10,185 nucleotides of DNA from an uncultured Flammeovirgaceae bacterium. Lineage in GTDB: Bacteria; Bacteroidota; Bacteroidia; Cytophagales; Cyclobacteriaceae. Below, piece after piece: positions 1 through 7,106 of this stretch. The notes under the pieces were generated by a model that was not told the origin of the DNA, made no database searches, and was given only the letters and a program-made list of their open reading frames with translations. Position 1 is the stretch's first letter. The number at the start of each line of letters is the position of its first letter. The DNA is taken from assembly GCA_946886805.1 (NCBI GenBank), contig CAMPJM010000109.1, positions 1 through 10,185 on the forward strand, given 5' to 3'. A program made the translations under genes and the position numbers.

Positions 1-3
1 TTT

Positions 4-753
4 TTAAGCAGCTTTCCACTCACCCTCATCTTCCACAAGCCCTGCCTCGTCAAAGTCTGTCCAAACGCCATTCCCTTTTTTGTCCCAGGAGATTTCTGAC
101 CTAAGTAAGCCATCTGTGAAAAATTTGACATTGCCAGAAAGATCTTTAAAAGATTCGACCTCATATTTTTCATCCTCGGAACTAAATACAAGGAAATAGC
201 TTTCGTCATTTCTGACTTCCCAAGTCCAACTTGCACTCATACCAAGCTCTGAAAACCATTCCATTGATCCGGATCTACCATCAGGATCTTGAATAACTTC
301 CATAAACTTCAAATAATCTTTCCCGCCTTCTTTAATAAAAATCTCAAAAACCTCCTGACCTCCAGTTTCGGAGTATTGGTAGGCAATAGTGGCTCCATCG
401 GCCCCTTCCCATTCATAAACGGTATAGCCGCCCATGATCCTTCCATTTGCTGCCGTAATAGGCTGATCGGTTTTCGTCGCGCCTTCTGGTACCATGAAAA
501 AAGCGCCGTAAATGCTGAAAGACGTTGAGAGACCAACATAAGCTGTGGCCATTATAGCATGTGGGTCTTCAGATTCGGTCATTGCTTGCGGAACTTGTAT
601 TACAGTCGTTCCATCTTCATTAGCAAACAATCCAATTTGTGGATCTTCAGATTCTTCAACAATGGCTTTAGGTTCATCATCTTTTGAGCAAGAGGAAATA
701 AAAACTGCAATTGCTAATAGGAATAGTGTTTGTTTCAAATTGTTCATGTTCAT
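4..753 (-). CDS. Putative surface-exposed lipoprotein of unknown function
   Basis: This 249-residue protein is not one I recognise. It opens with a short polar stretch, a hydrophobic core (about residues 8-19) and a lipobox ISSC, so C22 should be lipidated after signal peptidase II cleavage. The residues after the cysteine are SKDDE, which fits the lysine-plus-acidic export signal described for Bacteroidota lipoproteins, so display on the outer face of the outer membrane is inferred. The mature part is rich in Trp, Tyr, Gly and acidic residues, with short alternating segments near the C terminus (such as EISWDKKGNGVWTDFDEAG) that suggest beta hairpins. No catalytic motif is visible. Two start codons are possible, at 753 and 747; either leaves an intact signal peptide. 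It begins 18 bases after the barrel gene stop, so the two are probably co-transcribed and may act together at the outer membrane. The stop codon is inside the window, so the gene is complete. Confidence 0.82.
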   Translation of the reverse strand: MNMNNLKQTLFLLAIAVFISSCSKDDEPKAIVEESEDPQIGLFANEDGTTVIQVPQAMTESEDPHAIMATAYVGLSTSFSIYGAFFMVPEGATKTDQPITAANGRIMGGYTVYEWEGADGATIAYQYSETGGQEVFEIFIKEGGKDYLKFMEVIQDPDGRSGSMEWFSELGMSASWTWEVRNDESYFLVFSSEDEKYEVESFKDLSGNVKFFTDGLLRSEISWDKKGNGVWTDFDEAGLVEDEGEWKAA

Positions 754-771
754 TAAATTTAAGTTGTGACT

Positions 772-1305
772 TTAATTAAGAGGAAAACGGACACCCGCAA
801 TTATTACAAGCTGGTCGAAACTTTCAATAATACTGTAGCTTAATTGCCCAAATGGCTTAATTGGAGAATCAATATCAAATTCTACGCCGCCGCCAAGATT
901 CAGTCCTATTTTTGTTGTGGTCTCATTTTCCATTTCGCCTGAACCTTGAAATATGTTCGAAAAGTCAAAAGTTGGAACTGTGATAAAAGAAAAGTTAAGA
1001 CCTGCTAATGCATAAGGTTTTATATTCCCGGTAGTATTAAAATAATAATGGCCATTCAAATCTACTTCCAACCATTTCAATTTGTAATCACCATACAATT
1101 CTTTTGGAAAAAAGTAGATAATGCCAGGTGCAAGGGCTATATTTTCTGTCACCATATAGGTTCCGTTCAAATTAATTCCCGGGCTCTCTATTTCAGATCC
1201 GTAGGCTAAGCCGCCGCCGATAGCGGCTTGCCCATTTGCATTTTGAGTAGTGGCAATTAAACCTAGTAAGCAAAAAAGGATTAAAGATTTTTCTATCAGT
1301 TTCAT
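772..1305 (-). CDS. Small outer-membrane beta-barrel protein
   Basis: This is a 177-residue protein with a Sec signal peptide (K2-K6 basic start, hydrophobic residues about 8-19, likely cleavage near NANGQ/A at 25-26). The mature part of about 150 residues is a run of short amphipathic beta segments ending in aromatic or aliphatic residues (GGGLAYGSEIE, ALAPGIIYFFPK, WLEVDLNGHYYF, PYALAGLNFSFI, TKIGLNLGGGVEFDI, PFGQLSYSII) and closing with VIIAGVRFPLN. That layout and size fit the eight-stranded barrels of the OmpW/OmpA-barrel-like 'outer membrane beta-barrel' group common in Bacteroidota. The particular role (structural, adhesion, small pore) cannot be told. The gene follows the LytTR regulator by 93 bases and precedes the lipoprotein gene by 18 bases. 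An inverted repeat TTTGTG-N18-CACAAA lies 5 bases upstream of the start codon. No Shine-Dalgarno sequence is present. Confidence 0.8.
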   Translation of the reverse strand: MKLIEKSLILFCLLGLIATTQNANGQAAIGGGLAYGSEIESPGINLNGTYMVTENIALAPGIIYFFPKELYGDYKLKWLEVDLNGHYYFNTTGNIKPYALAGLNFSFITVPTFDFSNIFQGSGEMENETTTKIGLNLGGGVEFDIDSPIKPFGQLSYSIIESFDQLVIIAGVRFPLN

Positions 1306-1310
1306 ATTTA

Positions 1311-1340
1311 TTTGTGATTAATATATAATAATACCACAAA
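1311..1340. repeat. Inverted repeat TTTGTG-N18-CACAAA upstream of the barrel gene
   Basis: The arms TTTGTG (1311-1316) and CACAAA (1335-1340) are perfect 6-base inverted copies separated by 18 AT-rich bases, ending 5 bases before the start of the barrel gene. Size and position would suit a dimeric repressor site overlapping a promoter, but the arms are short and the region is AT-rich, so chance is possible. It does not resemble the tandem direct repeats normally bound by LytTR domains. Confidence 0.3.
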
Positions 1341-1362
1341 AGAATATGAAAAATATTAGCTT

Positions 1363-1386
1363 AAAAAGCCGGAATGAGTTAACGGC
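1363..1386 (-). terminator. Weak terminator-like hairpin after the LytTR regulator gene
   Basis: On the minus strand, 12 bases after the regulator stop codon, GCCG and CGGC form a 4-bp GC stem with an 11-base loop, directly followed by TTTTT. The stem is short, so at best this would be a partial terminator allowing read-through into the barrel gene. An alternative longer pairing (AGCC with GGCT) uses the same right arm. Confidence 0.28.
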
Positions 1387-1398
1387 AGAACTGGCTGG

Positions 1399-2115
1399 TT
1401 AAATGCCCGTTTGAATTAGTTTAAGTAAATTGTCCTTTTGAATTCGTGAAACAGGGAGCTTAACACCCTTCCCCATCACGACAACACCACCGTCAATTTT
1501 CAAATATTTTTTCAGGTGCATTAAATTGATTATAAATGACTTGTGGATTCGTACAAATTGACCTTCCGGTAGCACTTCGCCAAAATATTTTAAAGTTTTA
1601 CTTGCAACCACTTTTTCACCCGAGCACAGAAATAAAGTAGTGTAGTTATCATCTGACTGACAATATATGATGTCCTCATAAGGTACTAGTTCAATCCCAT
1701 TAGAATTTGGCACGGATAACTTTTTTATTGAAGTAGCATTGAACTGGGTATCTACTTCATTATAAATTTTGTCAACGGCGGCCTTTAATTCCTCCGGCAT
1801 GATGGGCTTTAGTAAATAGGCATCAGCTTTAGAGCCCACTGCTTTTACAGCATATTTGCTATGAGCGGTAGTAAATACAATCTTTATAGTTTTGTCGTGA
1901 AGGACATCCAAAATATCAAAGCCTCCCAAGCCAGCCATTTCAATATCCAAAAACAACAACTGGGGTTTGAATTTATTAATCAATTTTATGGCTTCCAGAC
2001 CATTGCGGGCAGTAAATATAATTTCAATTTTATCGTGATGGCCTGATTTAAGATCATAGGCTAGTGTCTCTATGCAATGGACTTCATCATCTATGATCCC
2101 TGTTTTTAATTTCAT
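1399..2115 (-). CDS. LytTR-family response regulator transcription factor
   Basis: This 238-residue two-domain regulator should bind DNA when phosphorylated. The N-terminal receiver domain (about 3-120) shows the acidic pocket D9-D10-E11, phosphoacceptor D57 in LLFLDIEM, the switch threonine in FTTAHS (T82/T83) and the conserved lysine K103 in LLKP. The C-terminal LytTR domain (about 130-236) shows YEDIIYCQSDDNYTTLFL, FVRIHKSFIIN (187-197) and LPVSR (220-224), the usual landmarks. All key receiver residues are intact, so it should be phosphorylatable. In Bacteroidota such regulators normally sit beside a LytS/His_kinase-type sensor; no kinase gene is visible in this window, and the 218 bases upstream hold no gene. 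The start at 2115 is supported by AGGGA 7 bases upstream, an unusually good ribosome site for this DNA. The barrel and lipoprotein genes downstream on the same strand are the obvious candidate targets, by position only. Confidence 0.93.
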   Translation of the reverse strand: MKLKTGIIDDEVHCIETLAYDLKSGHHDKIEIIFTARNGLEAIKLINKFKPQLLFLDIEMAGLGGFDILDVLHDKTIKIVFTTAHSKYAVKAVGSKADAYLLKPIMPEELKAAVDKIYNEVDTQFNATSIKKLSVPNSNGIELVPYEDIIYCQSDDNYTTLFLCSGEKVVASKTLKYFGEVLPEGQFVRIHKSFIINLMHLKKYLKIDGGVVVMGKGVKLPVSRIQKDNLLKLIQTGI

Positions 2116-2305
2116 TCTGTATCCCTAGAATTAATTGAACGGGTGTTCGTTGGTTTTCACTTCCTATACTGCTTAAATTCGCACAAGGGGCTTATTATGT
2201 CGATTAGCTAATTTTATAACCAACAATTACCTTTTGCTGAACGGATTCGGTAAGTGATTCTCAAATACGCAGCTTTTTAAAAAATGAATATAGCCATTTT
2301 ATTGA

Positions 2306-2332
2306 TTTTTAGAAACATTCTACTTCTAAAAA
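2306..2332 (-). terminator. AT-rich hairpin just after the acyl-CoA dehydrogenase stop
   Basis: A perfect 9-bp inverted repeat, TTTTTAGAA (2306-2314) and TTCTAAAAA (2324-2332), has a 9-base loop and starts one base past the stop codon of the dehydrogenase gene. Position suits a transcript 3' end. On the minus strand there is no clear T run after the stem, so it may act as a 3' stabilising or processing hairpin instead of an intrinsic terminator. Confidence 0.42.
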
Positions 2333-2333
2333 C

Positions 2334-3473
2334 TTATTTTAAAATTGCCCTGGATATCACAAGTTTTTGAATTTCGGACGTTCCTTCCCCAATGGTACAC
2401 AATTTTGAATCCCTATAAAATTTTTCTACCGGATAATCTTTAACGTAACCATAACCCCCAAAAATTTGAACGGCTTCTGTTGACAACCTTACTGAAACTT
2501 CAGAAGCGTAATATTTCGCCATTGCAGATTCCAAATTAACATCCCGGCCTGTGTCTTTTAAAGACGCTGCCCTAAAAGTCAGTAATTTTGCCGCCTCCAA
2601 CTCTGTAGCCATATCTGCGAGTTTAAATGCAATGCCTTGAAAATTGGAGATGGGTTGGTTAAACTGTTGCCTCTCTTTTGAATAGGCAATTGACGCTTCC
2701 AAAGCCCCCTCAGCAATTCCCAGACTTAAGGCCGCAATAGAAATCCTTCCACCATCGAGCACCTTTAACGCTTGAACAAAACCTTCTCCGACCTCACCTA
2801 AAATATTATCCTTATGTACTTTACAGTTGTCAAAGATCATTTCTGACGTCTCAGAACTCCTCATACCTAATTTATCTTCCTTTTTTCCCGCAGAAAACCC
2901 TGGCGTTCCTCTTTCAACAACGAACGCTGTTTTAGAACGGGAATCGTTTTTTTCATCAGTTTTAACTATTACGACCGCCACATCCCCTGACTTGCCATGG
3001 GTGATAAAATTTTTCGCACCGTTTATTATCCAATAATCCCCTTCCTGTTTTGCCGAAGTCTTCATGTTTCCCGCATCGGATCCGGTATTCGGTTCTGTTA
3101 GCCCCCATGCACCGATCCATTCTGCTGTTGCTAATTTAGGCAACCATTTCTTCTTTTGGATTTCATTTCCAAACTGAAGTATGTGCCCTGTACACAATGA
3201 ATTATGAGCGGCAACCGACAAGCCTATCCCGCCATCTATTTTTGCTATTTGCGACACTGTGGTTACATATTCTGAATAACCAAAACCAGAACCGCCATAT
3301 TCCTGCGGCACTAATACTCCCATGAGACCCAACTCTCCTAACTTTTTGAACAACTTCAAAGGAAACTCTTGCTTCTCATCCCATTCCCTCATGAATGGTT
3401 TAATTTCCTTGTTCCCAAAGTCTTCAATCATTTGGGTAATCATTTTTTGATTTTCTGTTAAATCGGATACCAT
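2334..3473 (-). CDS. Acyl-CoA dehydrogenase (short-chain/butyryl type)
   Basis: This 379-residue FAD enzyme catalyses alpha,beta-dehydrogenation of an acyl-CoA in fatty-acid or branched-chain amino-acid breakdown, passing electrons to electron-transfer flavoprotein in the cytoplasm. It has full family length: an N-terminal helical domain (about 5-118), a beta domain with the flavin/substrate signature GLTEPNTGSDAGN (124-136), and a C-terminal helical domain with KERQQFNQPI (266-275) and QIFGGYGY (336-343). The catalytic base is E363 in IGEGTSEIQ. The position used by isovaleryl-CoA dehydrogenases for their glutamate is glycine here (LDGGRIS, 239-245), which favours the short-chain/butyryl type over the isovaleryl type; exact chain length cannot be read. 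The gene stands alone on the minus strand, with no electron-transfer flavoprotein or thiolase gene adjoining. A perfect -7 box lies upstream and a hairpin follows the stop. It shows no visible link to the regulator or sugar genes. Confidence 0.95.
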   Translation of the reverse strand: MVSDLTENQKMITQMIEDFGNKEIKPFMREWDEKQEFPLKLFKKLGELGLMGVLVPQEYGGSGFGYSEYVTTVSQIAKIDGGIGLSVAAHNSLCTGHILQFGNEIQKKKWLPKLATAEWIGAWGLTEPNTGSDAGNMKTSAKQEGDYWIINGAKNFITHGKSGDVAVVIVKTDEKNDSRSKTAFVVERGTPGFSAGKKEDKLGMRSSETSEMIFDNCKVHKDNILGEVGEGFVQALKVLDGGRISIAALSLGIAEGALEASIAYSKERQQFNQPISNFQGIAFKLADMATELEAAKLLTFRAASLKDTGRDVNLESAMAKYYASEVSVRLSTEAVQIFGGYGYVKDYPVEKFYRDSKLCTIGEGTSEIQKLVISRAILK

Positions 3474-3509
3474 ATTTTATTAGTTTTGCTATTTCGTTAT
3501 AAGCTTTAA

Positions 3510-3517
3510 CAAATTTA
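3510..3517 (-). promoter_or_regulatory. Bacteroidota-type -7 box for the acyl-CoA dehydrogenase gene
   Basis: The minus strand reads TAAATTTG here, a perfect match to the Bacteroidota primary-sigma -7 consensus TAnnTTTG. It lies 36 bases upstream of the start codon, giving an expected leader of roughly 25-30 bases. Twenty bases further upstream there is only a TTT-containing partial -33 element, not a full TTTG. Confidence 0.5.
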
Positions 3518-3665
3518 CAGGTACTTTTTCTATTACTAAATATTTAAATTACTGTTCCTATATATCTATATCTGACAAAACGCCTATTTTTCGAAAGTTG
3601 TGATAATTTTAATCTGCTAATGAAACCTAAACAGAAAAGAATAGTTAGTTACCGTGGTTACTTTT

Positions 3666-3679
3666 TAAGGTAAACCTTA
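3666..3679. promoter_or_regulatory. 14-bp palindrome, possible operator in the divergent region
   Basis: TAAGGT-AA-ACCTTA is a perfect 6+2+6 palindrome in the 295-base gap between the dehydrogenase and ugd genes. It sits about 49 bases upstream of the ugd -7 box, a position suited to an activator or a shared regulator. A direct repeat GTTAC/GTTAC with 9-base period (3648-3661) lies just before it. No regulator is identified. Confidence 0.3.
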
Positions 3680-3727
3680 CATTAATAGAAAATCAAATTA
3701 ATTATAGAATTATTTCCATTTTTAATT

Positions 3728-3735
3728 TACTTTTG
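3728..3735 (+). promoter_or_regulatory. Bacteroidota-type -7 box for the nucleotide-sugar operon
   Basis: TACTTTTG matches TAnnTTTG perfectly and lies 33 bases upstream of the ugd start codon. I see no good TTG -33 element at the usual 19-21 base spacing (the stretch is AATTATAGAATTATT), so an activator may be needed or the -33 contact may be weak. This is the only strong plus-strand promoter candidate I found in front of the block. Confidence 0.48.
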
Positions 3736-3768
3736 CTCCGTTTTTTATTTTTTACATAAATTTATCAT

Positions 3769-5073
3769 ATGAAAATTGCTGTAGTAGGAACAGGCTATGT
3801 GGGCCTTGTGACAGGAACTTGTTTGTCTGAAACAGGAAATCATGTATCCTGTGTCGATATTGACCAAAAAAAAATAGACAAGCTAAAAAATGGCATAGTA
3901 CCAATCTATGAACCAGGCCTGGAAGCTTTATTTGAAAGAAACACCAAACAAGGGAGACTTACTTTTACAACCGACCTTAAAGAAGGAATTAAAGGTGCTA
4001 AAGTTATCTTTTTAGCTTTACCGACACCTCCGGGAGAAGATGGTTCTGCGGATCTGAAGTATATTCTTAAAGTTGCTGACGATTTAGGTCCCTTATTAGA
4101 AGAATATACTATTGTAATTGATAAAAGCACAGTACCTGTAGGTACCGCTGAAAAAGTTCATGCTCGCATAGCCGCTCATGCAAAAGTAGATTTTGATGTG
4201 GTTTCAAATCCTGAATTCCTTAGAGAAGGGGTAGCGGTTGAAGACTTTATGAAGCCAGACAGGGTGGTAATAGGTAGCTCTTCTGCCAAAGCCAATAAGA
4301 TTTTGGAAACCTTGTTTGCTCCACTGGTGAGACAAGGAAACCCCGTGATTTTCATGGATGAACGTTCTGCTGAGCTTACAAAATATGCAGCAAATTCGTT
4401 TTTAGCTACAAAAATAACTTTCATGAATGAAATAGCCAATCTCTGTGAAAAGCTTGGTGCCGATGTAGACGCAGTGAGAAAAGGGATAGGTACAGACAGT
4501 CGAATTGGCAAAAGATTTCTTTTTGCAGGCATTGGGTATGGTGGAAGCTGTTTTCCTAAGGATGTTCAGGCGCTTGTTAAATCTTCGCAGGAAGTTGATT
4601 ATAACTTCAAAATTCTTAATGCTGTCATAGATATCAATGAAACCCAAAAAACCAAACTAATTCCTAAGATTAAGGAATATTTTAATGGTAATCTTAGTGG
4701 TAAGACTATTGCGGTTTGGGGTTTGGCATTTAAACCTTACACCGACGATATCAGGGAAGCTCCTGCGCTTTCAAATATCAAAGAACTACTTAAGCTGGGT
4801 GCCAAAATTAAAGCTTACGATCCTGAAGCGATGGAAAATGTGAAGGAAATTATGGGCAATGACATAGAATTATGTCAGGATGAATACCATGCCATTGAAG
4901 GTGCAGATGCTTTATTAATAATGACTGAATGGCCTGTATTCAGAACACCTGAATTTGAAAAACTAACAAAAGAACTTAAAAATAAGGTTATCTTTGATGG
5001 CAGAAACCTTTATGATCCACAAGAAATGGAAGACTTAGGTTTTGAATATTATAGCATAGGTAGAAAAAAGTAA
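3769..5073 (+). CDS. ugd: UDP-glucose 6-dehydrogenase
   Basis: This 434-residue cytoplasmic enzyme oxidises UDP-glucose twice with NAD+ to give UDP-glucuronate. Domains in order: an N-terminal NAD-binding Rossmann domain with GTGYVG (7-12) and acidic D30 for ribose binding; a central helical dimerisation region with [15 protein letters not shown] (K205, N209); and a C-terminal UDP-binding domain with [14 protein letters not shown] (317-330). The catalytic cysteine is C261 in [10 protein letters not shown], with D265 after it; NPEFLREG (147-154) supplies the family glutamate. Length is typical of bacterial UGDs. Alternative family members (UDP-ManNAc or UDP-GlcNAc dehydrogenases) share the fold, but FLREG and the [14 protein letters not shown] region fit UGD, and the decarboxylase gene two bases downstream uses its product. 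The start at 3769 is fixed by the Rossmann strand beginning at residue 2; no Shine-Dalgarno sequence is present. It is the first gene of the plus-strand block. Confidence 0.96.
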   Translation: MKIAVVGTGYVGLVTGTCLSETGNHVSCVDIDQKKIDKLKNGIVPIYEPGLEALFERNTKQGRLTFTTDLKEGIKGAKVIFLALPTPPGEDGSADLKYILKVADDLGPLLEEYTIVIDKSTVPVGTAEKVHARIAAHAKVDFDVVSNPEFLREGVAVEDFMKPDRVVIGSSSAKANKILETLFAPLVRQGNPVIFMDERSAELTKYAANSFLATKITFMNEIANLCEKLGADVDAVRKGIGTDSRIGKRFLFAGIGYGGSCFPKDVQALVKSSQEVDYNFKILNAVIDINETQKTKLIPKIKEYFNGNLSGKTIAVWGLAFKPYTDDIREAPALSNIKELLKLGAKIKAYDPEAMENVKEIMGNDIELCQDEYHAIEGADALLIMTEWPVFRTPEFEKLTKELKNKVIFDGRNLYDPQEMEDLGFEYYSIGRKK

Positions 5074-5075
5074 CA

Positions 5076-6032
5076 ATGGCTAAGAAAAAAGTACTAGTAA
5101 CAGGCGGGGCAGGTTTTTTAGGATCCCATCTTTGTGATAGAATGTTAGCAGAAGGTTTTAAGGTTATCGCTATGGATAACCTTATTACAGGCTCTATGGA
5201 AAATATAGAACATCTAATGGGCAAAGAAGATTTTGAGTACTATCACAATGATGTATCAAAGTTTGTGCATGTTCCCGGCGATCTCCATTATATCTTTCAT
5301 TTCGCTTCTCCTGCAAGCCCGATTGATTATCTGAAAATGCCGATTCAGACCTTAAAAGTTGGTTCTTTAGGAACACATAACTTACTTGGCCTTGCCAAAG
5401 AAAAGAAAGCAAGAATATTGATTGCTTCTACTTCTGAGGTTTATGGCGATCCCCTTGTGCATCCACAAACAGAAGAATACTGGGGGAATGTTAATCCTAT
5501 AGGACCACGAGGGGTTTATGACGAGGCAAAACGATTCCAGGAAGCAATAACCATGGCATACCATACTTTCCATGGCTTGGAGACCAGAATGGTTAGAATA
5601 TTCAATACTTATGGACCAAGAATGCGACTGGATGATGGAAGAGCATTGCCAGCATTTGTTGGTCAGGCGTTAAGAGGTGAAGATATTACTGTTTTTGGTG
5701 ATGGCTCTCAAACAAGATCGTTCTGCTATGTAGATGATTTGGTAGAAGGAATTCTCCGGCTTATGATGAGTGACTATGTTTATCCTGTCAATATTGGTAA
5801 CCCGGACGAGATTACTATCAAAGAGTTCGCTGAAGAAATAATAAGGCTCACTGGAACGGATCAGAAAATCGTTTACAAGCCGCTTCCAAAAGATGACCCA
5901 AAACAGAGGAAACCAGACATTAGCAGGGCAAAAGAAATATTAAATTGGGAGCCGAAATATTCGCGGGCAGAAGGCTTAAAGCCAACTTTAGAGTTCTTCC
6001 AAAATAAGGTGAAGAAAGAACAGAATTCATGA
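5076..6032 (+). CDS. uxs: UDP-glucuronate decarboxylase (UDP-xylose synthase)
   Basis: This 318-residue extended short-chain dehydrogenase/reductase converts UDP-glucuronate to UDP-xylose with bound NAD+ recycled in the reaction. It shows the NAD motif TGGAGFLG (9-16), the family motif [11 protein letters not shown] (75-85), [10 protein letters not shown] (117-126, with E121), and the Tyr-x3-Lys pair Y148/K152 in [11 protein letters not shown]. The stretch [16 protein letters not shown] (174-189) and R278 in KQRKPDI are further UXS hallmarks. The combination HFASPASP plus YDEAKR separates it from dTDP-glucose dehydratases and GalE. Its size matches the single-domain bacterial and animal enzymes, and it lacks a formyltransferase half as found in ArnA. 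It starts 2 bases after ugd, which makes its substrate, and its stop overlaps the galE start, so the three genes are almost certainly one translationally coupled unit. Confidence 0.95.
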   Translation: MAKKKVLVTGGAGFLGSHLCDRMLAEGFKVIAMDNLITGSMENIEHLMGKEDFEYYHNDVSKFVHVPGDLHYIFHFASPASPIDYLKMPIQTLKVGSLGTHNLLGLAKEKKARILIASTSEVYGDPLVHPQTEEYWGNVNPIGPRGVYDEAKRFQEAITMAYHTFHGLETRMVRIFNTYGPRMRLDDGRALPAFVGQALRGEDITVFGDGSQTRSFCYVDDLVEGILRLMMSDYVYPVNIGNPDEITIKEFAEEIIRLTGTDQKIVYKPLPKDDPKQRKPDISRAKEILNWEPKYSRAEGLKPTLEFFQNKVKKEQNS

Positions 6033-7072
6033 CATCAAGAAAAAAGATTTTAGTAACCGGAGGAGCTGGGTATATTGGTTCTCACACAGTTGTAGAATTA
6101 GCCGCGGCAAACTTTCAGCCCATTATCATTGACAATTTCTCTAACGCAGATAAAAAAGTAATTGCTGCGTTAGAGAAACTCATAGGTGAGCCTGTTAAAC
6201 TCTATGAGGGAGATTGTACAGATCCTAAGTTTATGGAGGAGGTTTTTGCTAACGAAAAAGATCTATCGGGTGTAATTCATTTTGCGGCATACAAAGCTGT
6301 GGGTGAGTCCGTACAAGAACCGCTAAAATATTATGAAAATAACGTTGGATCATTGGTTCTCCTGCTAAAGACAATGCAGCGCTTTAATGTCCAAAATTTA
6401 GTTTTTTCATCTTCTTGTACTGTTTATGGAGAGCCGGATACGCTTCCTGTAACCGAAAGTTCTGAAAAAAAACCTGCTCAGTCGCCTTATGGAAACACTA
6501 AACAGGTTTGCGAAGAAATAATTGAAGATGTTTGTAAAAAAGGGGTTAATTATGAAACTGGTATAAAAGCAGTTTCTTTGAGATATTTTAATCCGGTTGG
6601 CGCTCATCCTTCAGCGTTGATTGGGGAGCTGCCTATTGGTGTTCCGGGAAATTTAGTACCTTTTGTAACACAAACTGCTGCGGGCTTAAGAAACAGCCTT
6701 ACGGTTTTTGGCGATGATTATGACACCATTGATGGCACTTGTGTAAGGGATTATATCCACGTGGTAGATCTGGCAAAAGCACACGTAAAAGCGCTATCAT
6801 ATTTGGAGAAGCAATCTGAAGAGCCTTTTTATGACTTTTTTAATGTAGGAACAGGTAAGGGCAACTCTGTATTGGAGTTGATTAATACATTTGAAAAAGT
6901 CAGTGGTCAAAAGCTAAACTATTCTATCGGCAAAAGAAGAAGTGGCGACGTAGAAAAGGTTTACGCTAATGTAGATAAAGTTAATCAAAAACTAGACTGG
7001 TTCTCCAGTTTCTCACTTGAAGACTCGTTAAGAGATTCGTGGAATTGGCAAAAGAAGTTATCTAATCTTTAG
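6029..7072 (+). CDS. galE: UDP-glucose 4-epimerase, possibly also acting on UDP-GlcNAc
   Basis: This 347-residue extended short-chain dehydrogenase/reductase interconverts UDP-glucose and UDP-galactose with tightly bound NAD+. It shows TGGAGYIG (10-17), [11 protein letters not shown] (84-94), FSSSCTVYG (126-134, catalytic S129), Y154 and K158 in SPYGNTK, and the substrate-loop motif [16 protein letters not shown] (185-200). The start ATG overlaps the uxs stop as ATGA, so translation is probably coupled. In E. coli GalE the sugar pocket is narrowed by Y299 in LPAYWAD; aligning [15 protein letters not shown] places V311 there. A small residue at this gatekeeper is linked to acceptance of N-acetylated UDP-sugars, so a UDP-GlcNAc/UDP-GalNAc activity is possible (inference from an alignment by eye). 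The end of the gene, including the stop, forms the left part of a terminator-like hairpin. Confidence 0.93.
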   Translation: MTSRKKILVTGGAGYIGSHTVVELAAANFQPIIIDNFSNADKKVIAALEKLIGEPVKLYEGDCTDPKFMEEVFANEKDLSGVIHFAAYKAVGESVQEPLKYYENNVGSLVLLLKTMQRFNVQNLVFSSSCTVYGEPDTLPVTESSEKKPAQSPYGNTKQVCEEIIEDVCKKGVNYETGIKAVSLRYFNPVGAHPSALIGELPIGVPGNLVPFVTQTAAGLRNSLTVFGDDYDTIDGTCVRDYIHVVDLAKAHVKALSYLEKQSEEPFYDFFNVGTGKGNSVLELINTFEKVSGQKLNYSIGKRRSGDVEKVYANVDKVNQKLDWFSSFSLEDSLRDSWNWQKKLSNL

Positions 7073-7086
7073 ATAGCTGGTTTTTT
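7056..7086 (+). terminator. Terminator or attenuator hairpin spanning the galE stop
   Basis: The arms AGTTATCTAA (7056-7065) and TTAGATAGCT (7069-7078) pair over 10 positions (nine Watson-Crick, one G-U) around a 3-base loop TCT, followed by GG and six T (7081-7086). This has the full layout of a rho-independent terminator, though the stem is AT-rich. It includes the last codons and the TAG of galE and stands only 20 bases before the rfbB start, with no room for a separate promoter between. Partial termination or attenuation is the likeliest effect. Confidence 0.55.
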
Positions 7087-7106
7087 AAATTTTAAATAAA
7101 TTTTTT

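Noticed and set aside
1363..1398. CAGTT and CCGTT motifs on the minus strand as a LytTR autoregulatory site
   Set aside because: The two motifs are only 8 bases apart, whereas LytTR sites normally sit about two helical turns apart, and they fall inside the terminator-like hairpin.
2116..2333. Possible promoter or small gene between the LytTR regulator and the acyl-CoA dehydrogenase
   Set aside because: No TAnnTTTG box appears on the minus strand and no open frame with a credible start is present; only the hairpin near 2306 and an 8-bp palindrome TTAGCTAA stand out.
4176..4532. Long minus-strand open frame inside ugd
   Set aside because: It lies wholly antisense to a well-supported enzyme gene, has no family resemblance, and is explained by ugd codon usage.
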